Assembly: GCF_002019705.1 (NCBI RefSeq) | Contig: NZ_KV917377.1 | Span: 3,222,565-3,286,564, forward strand | Length of the DNA: 64,000 bases | Source of the DNA: Shouchella patagoniensis | Lineage (GTDB): Bacteria; Bacillota; Bacilli; Bacillales; Bacillaceae_D | Direction of reading: 5' to 3' | Part shown: positions 44,113 through 53,465 of the stretch, piece after piece | Layout of the letters: every line of letters starts with the position of its first letter | Numbering within the stretch: the first letter of the stretch is position 1 | Program-made: the position numbers and the translations under genes | The notes under the pieces: model-generated | The model's input: only the letters and a program-made list of their open reading frames with translations | Database searches by the model: none | Told to the model about the DNA's origin: nothing

Positions 44113-44997
44113 ATGGAAAAAGTATTAGGAAATAAAAAGACAATCCTCTTCTTTGTAGGACCAGCATTACTCATTTATTTATTGTTATTAATCGTGCCTT
44201 CGCTTTGGTCGATCGGGTATTCATTTTTTGATGGTTCACCAATTAGAGGCTTTGAGTTTGTTGGTTTTGCAAATTATACAACAGCTTTATCAGATAGCCA
44301 TTTTATCGATAGTCTCCTAGCAAGTATCAAATATGCAGCATTTGTAACGACGGGGCAAGTTGTCCTTGGTCTTGCGTTAGCATTGCTGTTTGTCTTTTTC
44401 CTGCAAAAGTATTCGTCATTAGTTCGGACGCTTATTTTTTTTCCAGTTATATTACCTGCTGTTGCGGTAGCGCAACTTTTTTCGAAGCTCTTTGAATATT
44501 CACCACAGTTAGGTTTTGTCAATGACTTGCTCGTTACATTGAACTTAGATGGATATGTTCAAGCTTGGCTTGCACAAGGAGAGACAGCATTTGGCGTGTT
44601 AGTTCTCATGGATATTTGGCGTTCGATGGGCTTTTACGCAATTATCCTTTATACAGGTTTGATTGATGTGCCAGATGATGTGATTGAAGCAGCTCGACTT
44701 GACGGAGCGAGCGGATTCCGTCTTATAACAAGCATTGTGCTACCTATGATTCGACCAATTCTGTTATCAGCTGTCATTTTCAGTTTGAACGGGACTTTAA
44801 AAGTATTTGAATCAGCCGTTGCCTTAACTGGGGGTGGGCCTGGGAACAGCACAACGATGTTAACGATGTACATGTACAACACAGCCTTCTCATATGGCGA
44901 GTACGGGTATGGAAGTGCAATCGCCGTTTACTTACTGATTATGTGTTTAATTGTAACGTTATTCATTTACCGCTTTGCACGAAAGAACGTCGCATAA
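44113..44997 (+). CDS. Sugar ABC transporter permease (MalF/UgpA-like)
   Basis: A 294-residue permease with six hydrophobic helices and the signature EAARLDGASGFRLITSIVLP near residues 193-212. The GGGPGNSTTMLTMYMYNTAF motif that follows is typical for the MalF/UgpA-like subunit. It works with the next permease and upstream lipoprotein; the ATPase is not encoded here. Confidence 0.93.
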   Translation: MEKVLGNKKTILFFVGPALLIYLLLLIVPSLWSIGYSFFDGSPIRGFEFVGFANYTTALSDSHFIDSLLASIKYAAFVTTGQVVLGLALALLFVFFLQKYSSLVRTLIFFPVILPAVAVAQLFSKLFEYSPQLGFVNDLLVTLNLDGYVQAWLAQGETAFGVLVLMDIWRSMGFYAIILYTGLIDVPDDVIEAARLDGASGFRLITSIVLPMIRPILLSAVIFSLNGTLKVFESAVALTGGGPGNSTTMLTMYMYNTAFSYGEYGYGSAIAVYLLIMCLIVTLFIYRFARKNVA

Positions 44998-45012
44998 GGA
45001 GGAGGAGTAAGG

Positions 45013-45891
45013 ATGAAAGCAACGATCGGCACTGATCAAGACACTGTAAGAAAAAGCAAGCAAGCGGGAGTGGGGTTATCCATTATAGGTAAAGTGTTCA
45101 TTGGAAGCTTTTTGTTAATGACAGTGTACCCTATTGTTTGGTTGTTGTTGTCTTCATTTAAGGAGCCAGCTGAATTTATTACGAACTCGATGAATGCATT
45201 GCCAGAAGGACTGTATTTTGGCAACTATGTAGAAGCGTGGAACACAGGGAATATGGGTGTGTACTTTCGTAACAGCATTTTGGTTACTTTTCCTGCGCTC
45301 GTTTGCATTATTTTGTTTGGTTCAATGGCGGCATTTGCAATCGAGAAGTTACGTTGGAAGTTGAAAAACGTAGTTATGCTTCTGTTTTTGGCAGGTATTA
45401 TGATTCCTGTGCAAATTGTCTTGTTACCGTTGTTCCAAATGTATTTTAATGCGAACTTGCTCAATAGTCTGTTTGGTCTTGGATTGGTATATCTTGTATT
45501 TGGGTTGCCACTCACCATTTTCTTGTTTACAAGTTATTTCAAATCAGTTCCAAATGAGTTGATTGAAGCAGCTGTTGTTGATGGAGCTACGATCTATCAG
45601 ATCTTCTTTAAGCTCGCATTTCCATTAATAAAAAATGCAATTGTCACTGTTGCTCTTGTCCAGTTTTTCTTTGTCTGGAATGATCTGATCTTTGCAATGA
45701 GCTTTATTAGTGATTCTGAACTGCGTACAATTCAGACGGGATTAATGAGTTTTGCAGGTGAGTATGGACAAAGAGAATGGGGACCAACATTTGCGTCTAT
45801 TTCATTAGCGGTAGTTCCAATTTTAATTTTATACGTATTTTTAAATAAGCTTGTTATGAAAGGTATGACAAGTGGAGCTGTGAAAGGATAA
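45013..45891 (+). CDS. Sugar ABC transporter permease (MalG/UgpE-like)
   Basis: A 292-residue permease with six helices, the signature EAAVVDGATIYQIFFKLAFP near residues 195-214, and the common C-terminus MKGMTSGAVKG. It starts behind AGGAGGAG, 15 bases after the partner permease. Together they form the channel of the second importer. Confidence 0.93.
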   Translation: MKATIGTDQDTVRKSKQAGVGLSIIGKVFIGSFLLMTVYPIVWLLLSSFKEPAEFITNSMNALPEGLYFGNYVEAWNTGNMGVYFRNSILVTFPALVCIILFGSMAAFAIEKLRWKLKNVVMLLFLAGIMIPVQIVLLPLFQMYFNANLLNSLFGLGLVYLVFGLPLTIFLFTSYFKSVPNELIEAAVVDGATIYQIFFKLAFPLIKNAIVTVALVQFFFVWNDLIFAMSFISDSELRTIQTGLMSFAGEYGQREWGPTFASISLAVVPILILYVFLNKLVMKGMTSGAVKG

Positions 45892-45909
45892 AAATAAGGA
45901 GTGGATAAC

Positions 45910-48552
45910 ATGATTTCAATAACGAAAATGACGTGTGAAGATACTGAAAACCCAATCGGATTAGATTGTGAAACACCACGGTTTAGTTGGATTGTAAGGA
46001 GTAGTCGTCCGGATTACAAACAAACGCGCTACGAGCTTCAAGTGATGACAGACAATGGAGGACAAGAAGTCATTTGGTCAAGGCGGGATTTTACCGACCA
46101 ATCCATTCATGTTCAGTATGATGGTCCGCCACTTGAGTCGTATAAAGGTTATTACTGGCGCGTTCGGGTTTGGGCGGAAGATGAACGATCAGGCTGGAGT
46201 GAAAGTGCATATTTTGCTATGGGAATTCTTAAAGTAGAAGAATGGAAAGCTGACTGGATTACATCAGCGAATGCGAGTGAAGCAAATACGTTCGCTTGTG
46301 GAAAAGAGTTTCAAGTTAAAAAAAATGTTTTTAAGGCAGTTATATATGCTACAAGCCTAGGGTTATATGAACTCACGTTAAATGGTTCTCAAGTGAGTGA
46401 CTATGCGTTAACACCAGGCTGGACCAACTATCATAACCGAATTCAATATCAAGCGTATGATGTCACGAGCTACTTGCAAGCTAACAATGAACTTCGAGCT
46501 ATTATTGGAGAAGGCTGGTATAACGGACATTTAGGTTGGGCAGGCGAAAAAGATACGTATGGAAACAAAAATGGGCTACTTGTACAAATGAGAATTGAGT
46601 ATGAAGATGGTGAAGTTGATTGGGTCATTACAGATAGAAGCTGGCAAGAGCTTGAGACGCCGATTCTAATGTCAGATCTCTATAACGGTGAAATGTATGA
46701 TGCGCGCATTTCATTTGAACCTATTGGTCAAATGCGTGGCTTCTCTTATCCGAAAAGCCACCTAGTTGCGCAGGAAAATGAACCGGTAGCTGTGTTTGAA
46801 CGTTTAGCACCACAGCGTTTGTTTAAAACACCAAAAGATGAGCTTGTGCTCGACATGGGACAGAACATGGTCGGTGTGATTGAACTGAAAGTGAGAGGAG
46901 AAGAAGGGCAGACAGTTCAACTTGTACATGGCGAGGTGCTTGATAGCGATGGAAACTTCTACCGCGATAATTTGCGAACGGCTGAACAAAGCATCTCCTA
47001 TATTTGTAGAGGTGAAGGTGAAGAAATGTATCGGCCTCACTTTACGTTTCATGGTTTTCAATTTGTGAAGCTTACGGGTTTTCCAGAAGACGTGCGAGCT
47101 GAAGACTTTACTGGGTTGGTCCTTCATTCAAACATGGAACAAATAGGTCTGTTTCAAACATCCGATACGTCTATTAACCAGCTTCAACATAATATTCTGT
47201 GGGGACAGAAGGGGAACTTCGTTGATGTGCCAACAGATTGTCCACAAAGAAATGAACGACTTGGTTGGACCGGGGATGCTCAAATGTTTATCCGTACTGC
47301 CAACTTTAATATGGGAACGAAGCGTTTTTTCCAAAAATGGCTACGAGATTTAGCGTTTAATCAAAGTGCGAGTGGTTCAGTCCCATTTGTTGTTCCTGAT
47401 ATTTTAAACGGTCAGTTTAACGGCAACCAAGGTCGGAACTGTGCAGCTTGGGGAGATGCAGCTGTCATTTGTCCTTGGACACTGTATTTAAGCTACGGGG
47501 ATGATCGAGTGTTATCAGAACAATATGAAAGTATGAAAGCATGGGTTAATTATATTCGTAGTACGAGTGAGGCAGGGGTTTTATGGCAAGGTGAATTTCA
47601 GCTAGGTGACTGGCTTGCGTTAGATGCTGAAGAAAACAGCTACTATGGCGCCACGGATAATGATCTAGTTGCTTCGGCTTATTATGCCTATTCTACGAAA
47701 CTTCTGGCAAAAACAGCTCGAGTATTAGGAAAGCTTGATGATTATCATCAATACAAGAACTTGTTTAAGAAAATCAAACAGGCGTTTCAAGATACGTATA
47801 TCACTGGAATTGGCAAACTGTACTCGGATACACAAACAGCCTATGTACTGACGCTTCACTTTGGATTGGCACCTAAGCACGAACGCCAAGCCCTCGCTGA
47901 TCAATTGGTTAAACTCATTCGCCAAAATGACAACCATTTGACGACTGGTTTTGTTGGTACACCATATTTATGCCATGCCTTGTCTGATAATGGGTACACA
48001 GATGTGGCATATGACTTGCTTTTCCAAAGGAGTTACCCATCTTGGTTATACCAAATTGATCGCGGCGCAACAACGATGTGGGAACATTGGGACAGTATTA
48101 AGGAAGATGGTTCGTTTTGGAGTACCGATATGAACTCATTTAATCACTACGCATATGGATCAATTGGAGATTGGATGTATCAAAACATTACTGGTTTTGA
48201 TTTAGTAGAACCAGCTTATAAAACATCAATTCTAGCACCAAAGCCAACGACAAGGCTGTCTTCGGCAAAAGGATCACTCGAAACGCCTTACGGAAAGTTG
48301 GTATTGGACTGGTATTTAGAAGGGGATACGTATACTGTAAGCGGTACTGTTCCAGAAAATACAAGTGCCTATATATGTCTTCCTATTGTGGGCGATTTTA
48401 AAGCGTTTGAAGAAGAACAACTGGATTTATCAAATATTGATGCTGAAGAAATGGAAACACTTAAAAGGCATCTTCGTAAAGATAGTGTGTTGCTAAAACG
48501 AAGTGCGGGTACCTTCTCGTATTCGTATCAAATTAGTGAAATTAAAAATTAA
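45910..48552 (+). CDS. GH78 alpha-L-rhamnosidase
   Basis: An 880-residue enzyme of glycoside hydrolase family 78, with N-terminal beta domains (about 1-330), the concanavalin-like domain, the six-hairpin catalytic barrel (about 420-780) and a C-terminal beta domain. The catalytic pair is visible: acid E449 in CPQRNERLGWTGD and base E725 in TTMWEHWD. It has no signal peptide, so it removes alpha-L-rhamnose from oligosaccharides inside the cell after import. GTG 45901 is in frame but within AAGGAGTGG; ATG 45910 is the likely start. Confidence 0.93.
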   Translation: MISITKMTCEDTENPIGLDCETPRFSWIVRSSRPDYKQTRYELQVMTDNGGQEVIWSRRDFTDQSIHVQYDGPPLESYKGYYWRVRVWAEDERSGWSESAYFAMGILKVEEWKADWITSANASEANTFACGKEFQVKKNVFKAVIYATSLGLYELTLNGSQVSDYALTPGWTNYHNRIQYQAYDVTSYLQANNELRAIIGEGWYNGHLGWAGEKDTYGNKNGLLVQMRIEYEDGEVDWVITDRSWQELETPILMSDLYNGEMYDARISFEPIGQMRGFSYPKSHLVAQENEPVAVFERLAPQRLFKTPKDELVLDMGQNMVGVIELKVRGEEGQTVQLVHGEVLDSDGNFYRDNLRTAEQSISYICRGEGEEMYRPHFTFHGFQFVKLTGFPEDVRAEDFTGLVLHSNMEQIGLFQTSDTSINQLQHNILWGQKGNFVDVPTDCPQRNERLGWTGDAQMFIRTANFNMGTKRFFQKWLRDLAFNQSASGSVPFVVPDILNGQFNGNQGRNCAAWGDAAVICPWTLYLSYGDDRVLSEQYESMKAWVNYIRSTSEAGVLWQGEFQLGDWLALDAEENSYYGATDNDLVASAYYAYSTKLLAKTARVLGKLDDYHQYKNLFKKIKQAFQDTYITGIGKLYSDTQTAYVLTLHFGLAPKHERQALADQLVKLIRQNDNHLTTGFVGTPYLCHALSDNGYTDVAYDLLFQRSYPSWLYQIDRGATTMWEHWDSIKEDGSFWSTDMNSFNHYAYGSIGDWMYQNITGFDLVEPAYKTSILAPKPTTRLSSAKGSLETPYGKLVLDWYLEGDTYTVSGTVPENTSAYICLPIVGDFKAFEEEQLDLSNIDAEEMETLKRHLRKDSVLLKRSAGTFSYSYQISEIKN

Positions 48553-48570
48553 TATAGAAGAAAAAGATTC

Positions 48571-48605
48571 GATAAAGCCCCCTCATCCAATGAGCGGGCT
48601 TTATC
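48571..48605 (+). terminator. Terminator-like hairpin after the rhamnosidase gene
   Basis: GATAAAGCCC-C-CTCAT pairs with ATGAG-C-GGGCTTTATC around CCA. The stem is long; the T content after it is modest. Confidence 0.7.
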
Positions 48606-48643
48606 AATTTGTAATTGAATCGAATGACGTGAAGTGAACAATC

Positions 48644-48672
48644 TTGCTTTTTTTTATCTATCCATGTAAACT
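48644..48672 (+). promoter_or_regulatory. Promoter of the Rrf2 regulator gene
   Basis: TTGCTT at 48644-48649 and TAAACT at 48667-48672 with a 17-base spacer; the inverted-repeat operator begins seven bases later. Confidence 0.55.
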
Positions 48673-48678
48673 AAACCT

Positions 48679-48703
48679 ATTACAGATATTAGAGATCTGC
48701 AAT
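48679..48703 (+). promoter_or_regulatory. Rrf2-type operator, first copy
   Basis: ATTACAGAT-N7-ATCTGCAAT inverted repeat placed over the expected transcription start. The outer bases extend the symmetry to CCT and AGG. The same pattern recurs before the flavoprotein gene at 49163. Confidence 0.7.
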
Positions 48704-48722
48704 AGGTGTGAGGTGTGGTTAA

Positions 48723-49145
48723 ATGAAATATTCAAAAGCAACAAATTATGCGTTACACACAATGGTTTACTTGACCCTTGCCCCAAAAGGGAATGCAGTG
48801 GGCGTTGAGCAATTAGCGAAAGTACAAGATCTTTCGCCAACCTACTTGTCTAAGATTCTGACGAAGTTAGTGAAAGCGGGTTTAATTGAATCCAACCCTG
48901 GGGTGAATGGTGGATATAGCATTTTAAAACGTGCGCACACAATTTCATTTTTAGATGTCATTCAAGCAATTGAAGGACAAACGACGTTATTTAGTTGTTC
49001 ACTCGAACACGATGATCTTTCTAGAAATGACGACTGTTTAATTGAACAAGTGATGGCAGAAGCGGAAGCGAAGATGAGAGAGGATTTAAACAGTAAGTAC
49101 ATTGTGGATATTGCTAAGATTATGAAAGAAAAAAAGGAAAAGTAA
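48723..49145 (+). CDS. Rrf2 family transcriptional regulator
   Basis: A 140-residue Rrf2-type repressor with an N-terminal winged helix (YALHTMVYLTLAP, LSPTYLSKILTKLVKAGLI). It has only two cysteines, C98-region FSC and DDC, one fewer than the three that hold an iron-sulfur cluster in IscR or NsrR, so a cysteine redox switch is more likely (inference). The neighbouring flavoprotein gene shares its operator pattern, so it probably controls itself and that gene in response to oxidants or reactive electrophiles. Confidence 0.9.
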   Translation: MKYSKATNYALHTMVYLTLAPKGNAVGVEQLAKVQDLSPTYLSKILTKLVKAGLIESNPGVNGGYSILKRAHTISFLDVIQAIEGQTTLFSCSLEHDDLSRNDDCLIEQVMAEAEAKMREDLNSKYIVDIAKIMKEKKEK

Positions 49146-49162
49146 TCCTTTTTTTTAAGTTA

Positions 49163-49187
49163 ATTAAAGATATAAAGAATCTGTAAT
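49163..49187 (+). promoter_or_regulatory. Rrf2-type operator, second copy
   Basis: ATTAAAGAT-N7-ATCTGTAAT, with the same spacing and half sites as the copy before the Rrf2 gene. It lies 28 bases before the flavoprotein start. Confidence 0.7.
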
Positions 49188-49215
49188 ATATGTAATGAGA
49201 TGGGGAGGCAATCAA

Positions 49216-50127
49216 ATGTTAGATTGTATCGTAATTGGTGGAGGGCCTGCTGGATTAAATGCAGCGCTCGTACTTGGTCGAGCAAGAAAGAACGTGATTT
49301 TATTTGATGAAGATAAACCAAGAAATCGCGTCACAAGTGAATCTCATGGATTTATCACAAGAGATGGAATTGAACCAGCTGAATTTAAACGAATTGCTCA
49401 TCAAGATCTAGCTCATTACCCGAGCGTATCACTTTATCAACAGCGTGTGGTGGCCGTGGAAAAAGAGGGAAATTCTTTTTTAGTAGAAGCAGCGGATGGA
49501 ACACATTTTACGGCAAAAAAAGTGTTGTTAACAACAGGGTTAGTAGACATACTGCCGAACATTAAGGGGATTGAGTCTTTTTATGGGAAAAGCTTATTCA
49601 GTTGTCCGTTCTGTGATGGCTGGGAGATGCGAGACAAAGCATTGGTCGTAATCTCAAAAAGTACGGATCATGCTGTTCATATAGCAAAGTTGCTTACCAA
49701 TTGGAGTGACGATATTATTGTTTGTACAAACGGGAAGTGCGAAGTATCGGGTGAGGATAAAGCGTTATTAGCGGAAAAAAAGATAACCGTTATTGAAGAT
49801 GAAATCAATAAACTGAGTGGAGAGAATGGTCACTTACAAACGATTCAATTTGTAGGAGGAAAAGAGATTAAACGTGATTCAGGTATTGTTATGACTGATT
49901 TAATACAAGCAACCGATTTTGCAAGCTCTTTAGAATTGGAAGTCAATCAGATGGGCGGCGTAGTGACTGACATGTTTGGTCGAACAAATCAGGTAGGTGT
50001 TTATTCTGCTGGGGACCATTCAATTGCGGGGCCATCGCAATTAATAATTGCTGCAGCTGAAGGCAATAAAGCTGCAGTAGGCGTCATTGCCGATTTAACG
50101 GAGGAATCGTTTCAACAAAAGAATTAA
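49216..50127 (+). CDS. Thioredoxin reductase-like NAD(P)/FAD oxidoreductase
   Basis: A 303-residue flavoprotein. FAD-binding IGGGPAGLNAAL is at residues 7-18; a redox-active cysteine pair sits in SCPFCDGWE near residues 130-138; the final GDHSIAGPSQLIIAAAEG is the FAD C-terminal motif. The second nucleotide motif is altered (VVISKSTDHAV instead of GxGxxA), so its pyridine nucleotide use may be unusual. Frame is open from 49195, but GGGGAGG sets ATG 49216. It likely reduces a disulfide or electrophile under Rrf2 control. Confidence 0.86.
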   Translation: MLDCIVIGGGPAGLNAALVLGRARKNVILFDEDKPRNRVTSESHGFITRDGIEPAEFKRIAHQDLAHYPSVSLYQQRVVAVEKEGNSFLVEAADGTHFTAKKVLLTTGLVDILPNIKGIESFYGKSLFSCPFCDGWEMRDKALVVISKSTDHAVHIAKLLTNWSDDIIVCTNGKCEVSGEDKALLAEKKITVIEDEINKLSGENGHLQTIQFVGGKEIKRDSGIVMTDLIQATDFASSLELEVNQMGGVVTDMFGRTNQVGVYSAGDHSIAGPSQLIIAAAEGNKAAVGVIADLTEESFQQKN

Positions 50128-50245
50128 AGAAAAAGTTGTTTTAATGGTCATTCTAACTTACGGGTATTCAACATGTGACACTTGAATCTTATTTTTTTAA
50201 TTGGCATGGAAGTATGGAAAACCGACTAAATTTTAGATAGAGGAA

Positions 50246-50277
50246 GAACGCTTTTCAAACAGAAAAGCGTTCTTTTT
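50246..50277. terminator. Bidirectional terminator between the flavoprotein gene and arsC
   Basis: GAACGCTTTTC pairs perfectly with GAAAAGCGTTC around AAACA, followed by five T after a C on the plus strand. Confidence 0.82.
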
Positions 50278-50280
50278 CAC

Positions 50281-50700
50281 TTATTCTCCTGTCTTGGCAA
50301 ATGCATGAATACGTTCGCCAATTTCATCACGAACGCGTTGGAAAAAAGCCCATTTCTCCTCATCTGTTCCTTCTGCTTTAGCAGGATCGTCAAATCCCCA
50401 ATGCTCACGGCGAAGGTGAGGAGGAGTTGTTGGGCAGCGATCGGCGGCATCGCCACATAATGTAACAACCATATCGCTGTTATTAAGTAAGTCCATATGA
50501 ATCGTATCTGATGTTTGCTTTGAGATGTCGATATCTACTTCTGCCATTGCTTTCACGGCATTTGGGTTTAAGCCATGGGCTTCAATTCCTGCACTATAAA
50601 CAGTCCAATCATCGCCTAGATACTTTTTTGCCCATCCTTCGGCCATTTGGCTGCGACATGAGTTACCTGTACAAAGAAAGTAGATGGTTTTGTTTGTCAT
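50281..50700 (-). CDS. arsC: Thioredoxin-coupled arsenate reductase
   Basis: A 139-residue low-molecular-weight-phosphatase-fold enzyme. The P-loop with nucleophile C10 and C15 ([15 protein letters not shown]) and the redox relay C82 and C89 ([10 protein letters not shown]) are all present, as in the Staphylococcus/Bacillus thioredoxin-dependent ArsC. It reduces arsenate to arsenite for export by the ArsB encoded just upstream in the operon. Confidence 0.96.
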   Translation of the reverse strand: MTNKTIYFLCTGNSCRSQMAEGWAKKYLGDDWTVYSAGIEAHGLNPNAVKAMAEVDIDISKQTSDTIHMDLLNNSDMVVTLCGDAADRCPTTPPHLRREHWGFDDPAKAEGTDEEKWAFFQRVRDEIGERIHAFAKTGE

Positions 50701-50720
50701 GGTGAGTAAACTCCTTTCAT

Positions 50721-52019
50721 TTAACTGATGATGATCAACCAGAGATAGAGTCCGAATAAGGTAATGAACAATACTGGTAGTGTAATGACGATGCCTGTTT
50801 TAAAATAGGTTCCCCAAGAAATCTTGACACCTTTCTGAGAGAGAACATGGAGCCAAAGGAGTGTTGCTAATGAACCGATTGGTGTAATTTTTGGTCCTAA
50901 GTCTGAACCGACTACATTTGCATAAATAAGTGCTTCTTTTATTAACCCGGTCGTAGCAGTAGTGTCAATTGCAATAGCATTAATCATGACGGTTGGCATG
51001 TTGTTCATGATTGATGACAAGATTGCTGCTAAGAAACCCATGCTCATTGTTGCGACAAAAAGTCCTTGTTCAGCAACGTAGTTAATTCCAACGGCTAATA
51101 AATCGGTCAAACCGGCGTTTTGAAGTCCGAAGACAACGACATACATTCCAATTGAAAAGAAAACGATGTTCCAAGGCGCACCTTTTATGACAGTGCGTGT
51201 TTCAACTGCTGGGCTCTTGCTCGCAATCGCTAAAAAGACGAGTGCCACGAGGCCTGCGACAAGCGATACTGGAACATGGATTAACTCACTAACAAGATAA
51301 CCAATGAGTAAAACGGCTAAGACAAACCAAGATAGGTTAAACATTTTTGGATCCTTAATGGCTGTTACAGGCTCTTGAAGCTTTCCATAATCATAACGTT
51401 TTGGAATGCTTTTTTTGAAATAAAAGTACAACACAAGAATGCTAGCAACAAGTGAGAAGAAGTTCGGTACGATCATGCGCGTCGCATATTCGATAAAACC
51501 AATCCCGAAAAAATCGGCAGAAACAATGTTGACTAAGTTACTAACGATAAGCGGCAGAGAGGTTGAATCGGCAATAAAACCACTCGCAATGATAAATGGA
51601 AAAACCATCTTCTCACTAAAATTTAAAGAACGTACCATTGCCAACACGATTGGCGTTAAAATTAAAGCCGCGCCATCATTAGCAAAAAAGGCCGCAACGA
51701 TCGAACCAAGTATACAAACATAAACAAACATGAGGACGGAATTTCCCTTGGCTGCACGAGTCATATGTAGGGCGGACCATTCAAAAAAACCAATCTCATC
51801 TAAAATTAATGAAATCAAAATGATGGCTATAAACGTAAGAGTGGCGTTCCAAACAATACTTGTTACCTCAATGACATCACCAAATGAGACAACACCAAGA
51901 AGGAGCGCAATGATGGCACCGCCACAAGCAGACCACCCAATGTTAAGGTTTTTAGGTTGCCAAATAACTAGAACAAGCGTAATGATAAAAATAGCTGAAG
52001 CTAAGATGACTGAAGTCAA
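50721..52019 (-). CDS. arsB: ArsB arsenite efflux protein
   Basis: A 432-residue polytopic membrane protein of the ArsB/NhaD superfamily with about twelve hydrophobic segments. The characteristic [25 protein letters not shown]-like region and [13 protein letters not shown] loops are present. It exports arsenite or antimonite. It lies between arsR and arsC with gaps of about 20 bases, so the three form one minus-strand operon. Confidence 0.95.
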   Translation of the reverse strand: MTSVILASAIFIITLVLVIWQPKNLNIGWSACGGAIIALLLGVVSFGDVIEVTSIVWNATLTFIAIILISLILDEIGFFEWSALHMTRAAKGNSVLMFVYVCILGSIVAAFFANDGAALILTPIVLAMVRSLNFSEKMVFPFIIASGFIADSTSLPLIVSNLVNIVSADFFGIGFIEYATRMIVPNFFSLVASILVLYFYFKKSIPKRYDYGKLQEPVTAIKDPKMFNLSWFVLAVLLIGYLVSELIHVPVSLVAGLVALVFLAIASKSPAVETRTVIKGAPWNIVFFSIGMYVVVFGLQNAGLTDLLAVGINYVAEQGLFVATMSMGFLAAILSSIMNNMPTVMINAIAIDTTATTGLIKEALIYANVVGSDLGPKITPIGSLATLLWLHVLSQKGVKISWGTYFKTGIVITLPVLFITLFGLYLWLIIIS

Positions 52020-52040
52020 CTCGTTATTCCTCCTTTGCCG

Positions 52041-52385
52041 TTAGCCGCAATTGACTGGTGTTTCTTTCTTTAAAAGTTTGAGGAGATCTGGGTCTTCATC
52101 ATCGATTTGAGCTAAGATGAGTTGAATCATTGGTGTATGATAGGAATCAGGGTCCATAGAATAAAAGCGCCATTGTCCCCGGCGTTCTTCTTTTAAGAGT
52201 CCGGCTTGTTTTAACTTTCGTAAATGTTGGCTTACAGCAGGTTGACTCATATCAAACATATCAACAAACTGACAAACACAATATTCCTTTTTTGATACAA
52301 GTTTCATGATTAACAATCGTGTCGGGTCACTTATAAGTTTCATACATTCGGCGGTTTTTGCTGAACTTAATTTAACTGTTTCCAT
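52041..52385 (-). CDS. arsR: ArsR family arsenic-responsive repressor
   Basis: A 114-residue winged-helix repressor with the arsenite-binding cysteines C36 and C38 in YCVCQF and the DNA-recognition segment SQPAVSQHLRKLK. The frame can start at ATG 52403, but that is only five bases from the minus-10 box at 52413-52408, so ATG 52385 (METVKLSS) is the better start. It should repress its own operon and release DNA on arsenite binding. Confidence 0.93.
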   Translation of the reverse strand: METVKLSSAKTAECMKLISDPTRLLIMKLVSKKEYCVCQFVDMFDMSQPAVSQHLRKLKQAGLLKEERRGQWRFYSMDPDSYHTPMIQLILAQIDDEDPDLLKLLKKETPVNCG

Positions 52386-52407
52386 ACGACACCTACTTTC
52401 CATGGAG

Positions 52408-52448
52408 ATTATATAACGTTTTACTTATATAAGTCAATTGTTATATAA
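52408..52448 (-). promoter_or_regulatory. ars promoter with triple-repeat operator
   Basis: On the minus strand TTGACT (52437-52432) and TATAAT (52413-52408) are 18 bases apart. Three copies of the palindrome TTATATAA begin at 52409, 52425 and 52441, exactly 16 bases apart, across the promoter. This is a likely ArsR binding region. Confidence 0.7.
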
Positions 52449-52604
52449 ACATTTACTATTTAGTTCGTGATATCGTGACGTTCCTTGCATTCAGTGATAG
52501 ATGTTTTGTATGATCAAAATTGTTTACAAGTATGATGGGGTAAGTGAATAGAGGAAAAAGAGATGACGTTCGTTTATCTATACGGCTGGAACAGGAGGGG
52601 CTTT

Positions 52605-52970
52605 ATGAAAAAAGCAATCATGACAGTAGTAATGCTTACCCTTATGACAGGTTGTGGAGATGAGGAAGAAATAAAGTTAATTGAATCAGCACAAGGATTT
52701 ATAAATCATGTTGTAGATGGTGAATACGAAGCTGCGGTTGAGAAGTTTGACGAGAGAACAAAGGAAAGTTTACCAGCAGAGCAATTGGAAATCGTTTGGA
52801 ATGAATTAGAAGACACATATGGTTCGTTTGTTCAATATGAATACGAGGAAACCATTCAAGAACAGGAGCTAGAAATCCTTCGTTTTGCTGGAACGTTTGA
52901 ACAAGTGGAGACAATGCTGACTGTGACGTTTAATGAAGAGGAAGAGATTGTTGGTTTTTTGATTCAGTAA
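52605..52970 (+). CDS. Small DUF3887-like lipoprotein
   Basis: A 121-residue lipoprotein with signal ending LMTGC (Cys17) and an acidic mature part resembling DUF3887, an NTF2-like domain of unknown role (GFINHVVDGEYEAAVEKFD, YGSFVQYE). The frame opens at 52563, but AGGAGGGG before ATG 52605 gives the true start with a proper signal peptide. No operon partner. Confidence 0.8.
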   Translation: MKKAIMTVVMLTLMTGCGDEEEIKLIESAQGFINHVVDGEYEAAVEKFDERTKESLPAEQLEIVWNELEDTYGSFVQYEYEETIQEQELEILRFAGTFEQVETMLTVTFNEEEEIVGFLIQ

Positions 52971-53124
52971 TCTGTTGCAGCCCTGGCTCCTCTAATGCAG
53001 CAAGTACCTTTGCAGTCCCACCACGAACAAATGTGGGTAACTACCAGTAAACGTACTCACAAGAATGAATCATAAAGGATATAGCAAGCTATCAAAAAAA
53101 GCAAGAAGTTGAAAGGAGTCATCC

Positions 53125-53418
53125 ATGAAAATCGTCGTTACTGAAGCTGCTGCTAGTTGGTTTAAAAATGATTTTAATATTGATAAAAACGAAAAAGTGA
53201 AGTTTTATGCACGTATTTACGGATCTAGTCCTGTTCAAGAAAATTTCGCGCTTGGTTTTGATAAGGAAACCGATCCGAATAATGAAGCTGTCCACACGGA
53301 AGTGAACGGGGTCTCGTTTTACATTGAGGATGAGGATGTCTGGTTTTTTGATGGGCATGATCTCCACGTTCATTACGATAAAGAAGAAGATGAATTGATT
53401 TTTGATTATAAGAAATGA
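53125..53418 (+). CDS. HesB/YneR-like small protein
   Basis: A 97-residue protein of the HesB-like fold, close to B. subtilis YneR: IVVTEAAASWFKNDF at the start and the acidic VWFFDGHDLHVHYD segment. It lacks the conserved cysteines of A-type iron-sulfur carriers, so it is not an IscA equivalent; the YneR role is unknown. AAAGGAG precedes the ATG. Confidence 0.87.
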   Translation: MKIVVTEAAASWFKNDFNIDKNEKVKFYARIYGSSPVQENFALGFDKETDPNNEAVHTEVNGVSFYIEDEDVWFFDGHDLHVHYDKEEDELIFDYKK

Positions 53419-53427
53419 GAAAGGAAC

Positions 53428-53464
53428 AAAAGCTGCCATCTCCATATTAGAGGGCAGCTTTTTC
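53428..53464. terminator. Bidirectional terminator between convergent genes
   Basis: AAAAGCTGCC pairs with GGCAGCTTTT, with T tracts on both sides. It serves the HesB-like and cupin genes. Confidence 0.82.
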
Positions 53465-53465
53465 T

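Noticed and set aside
50511-52044. Plus-strand open frames opposite arsC and arsB
   Set aside because: They are antisense shadows of genes with complete catalytic and membrane motifs.
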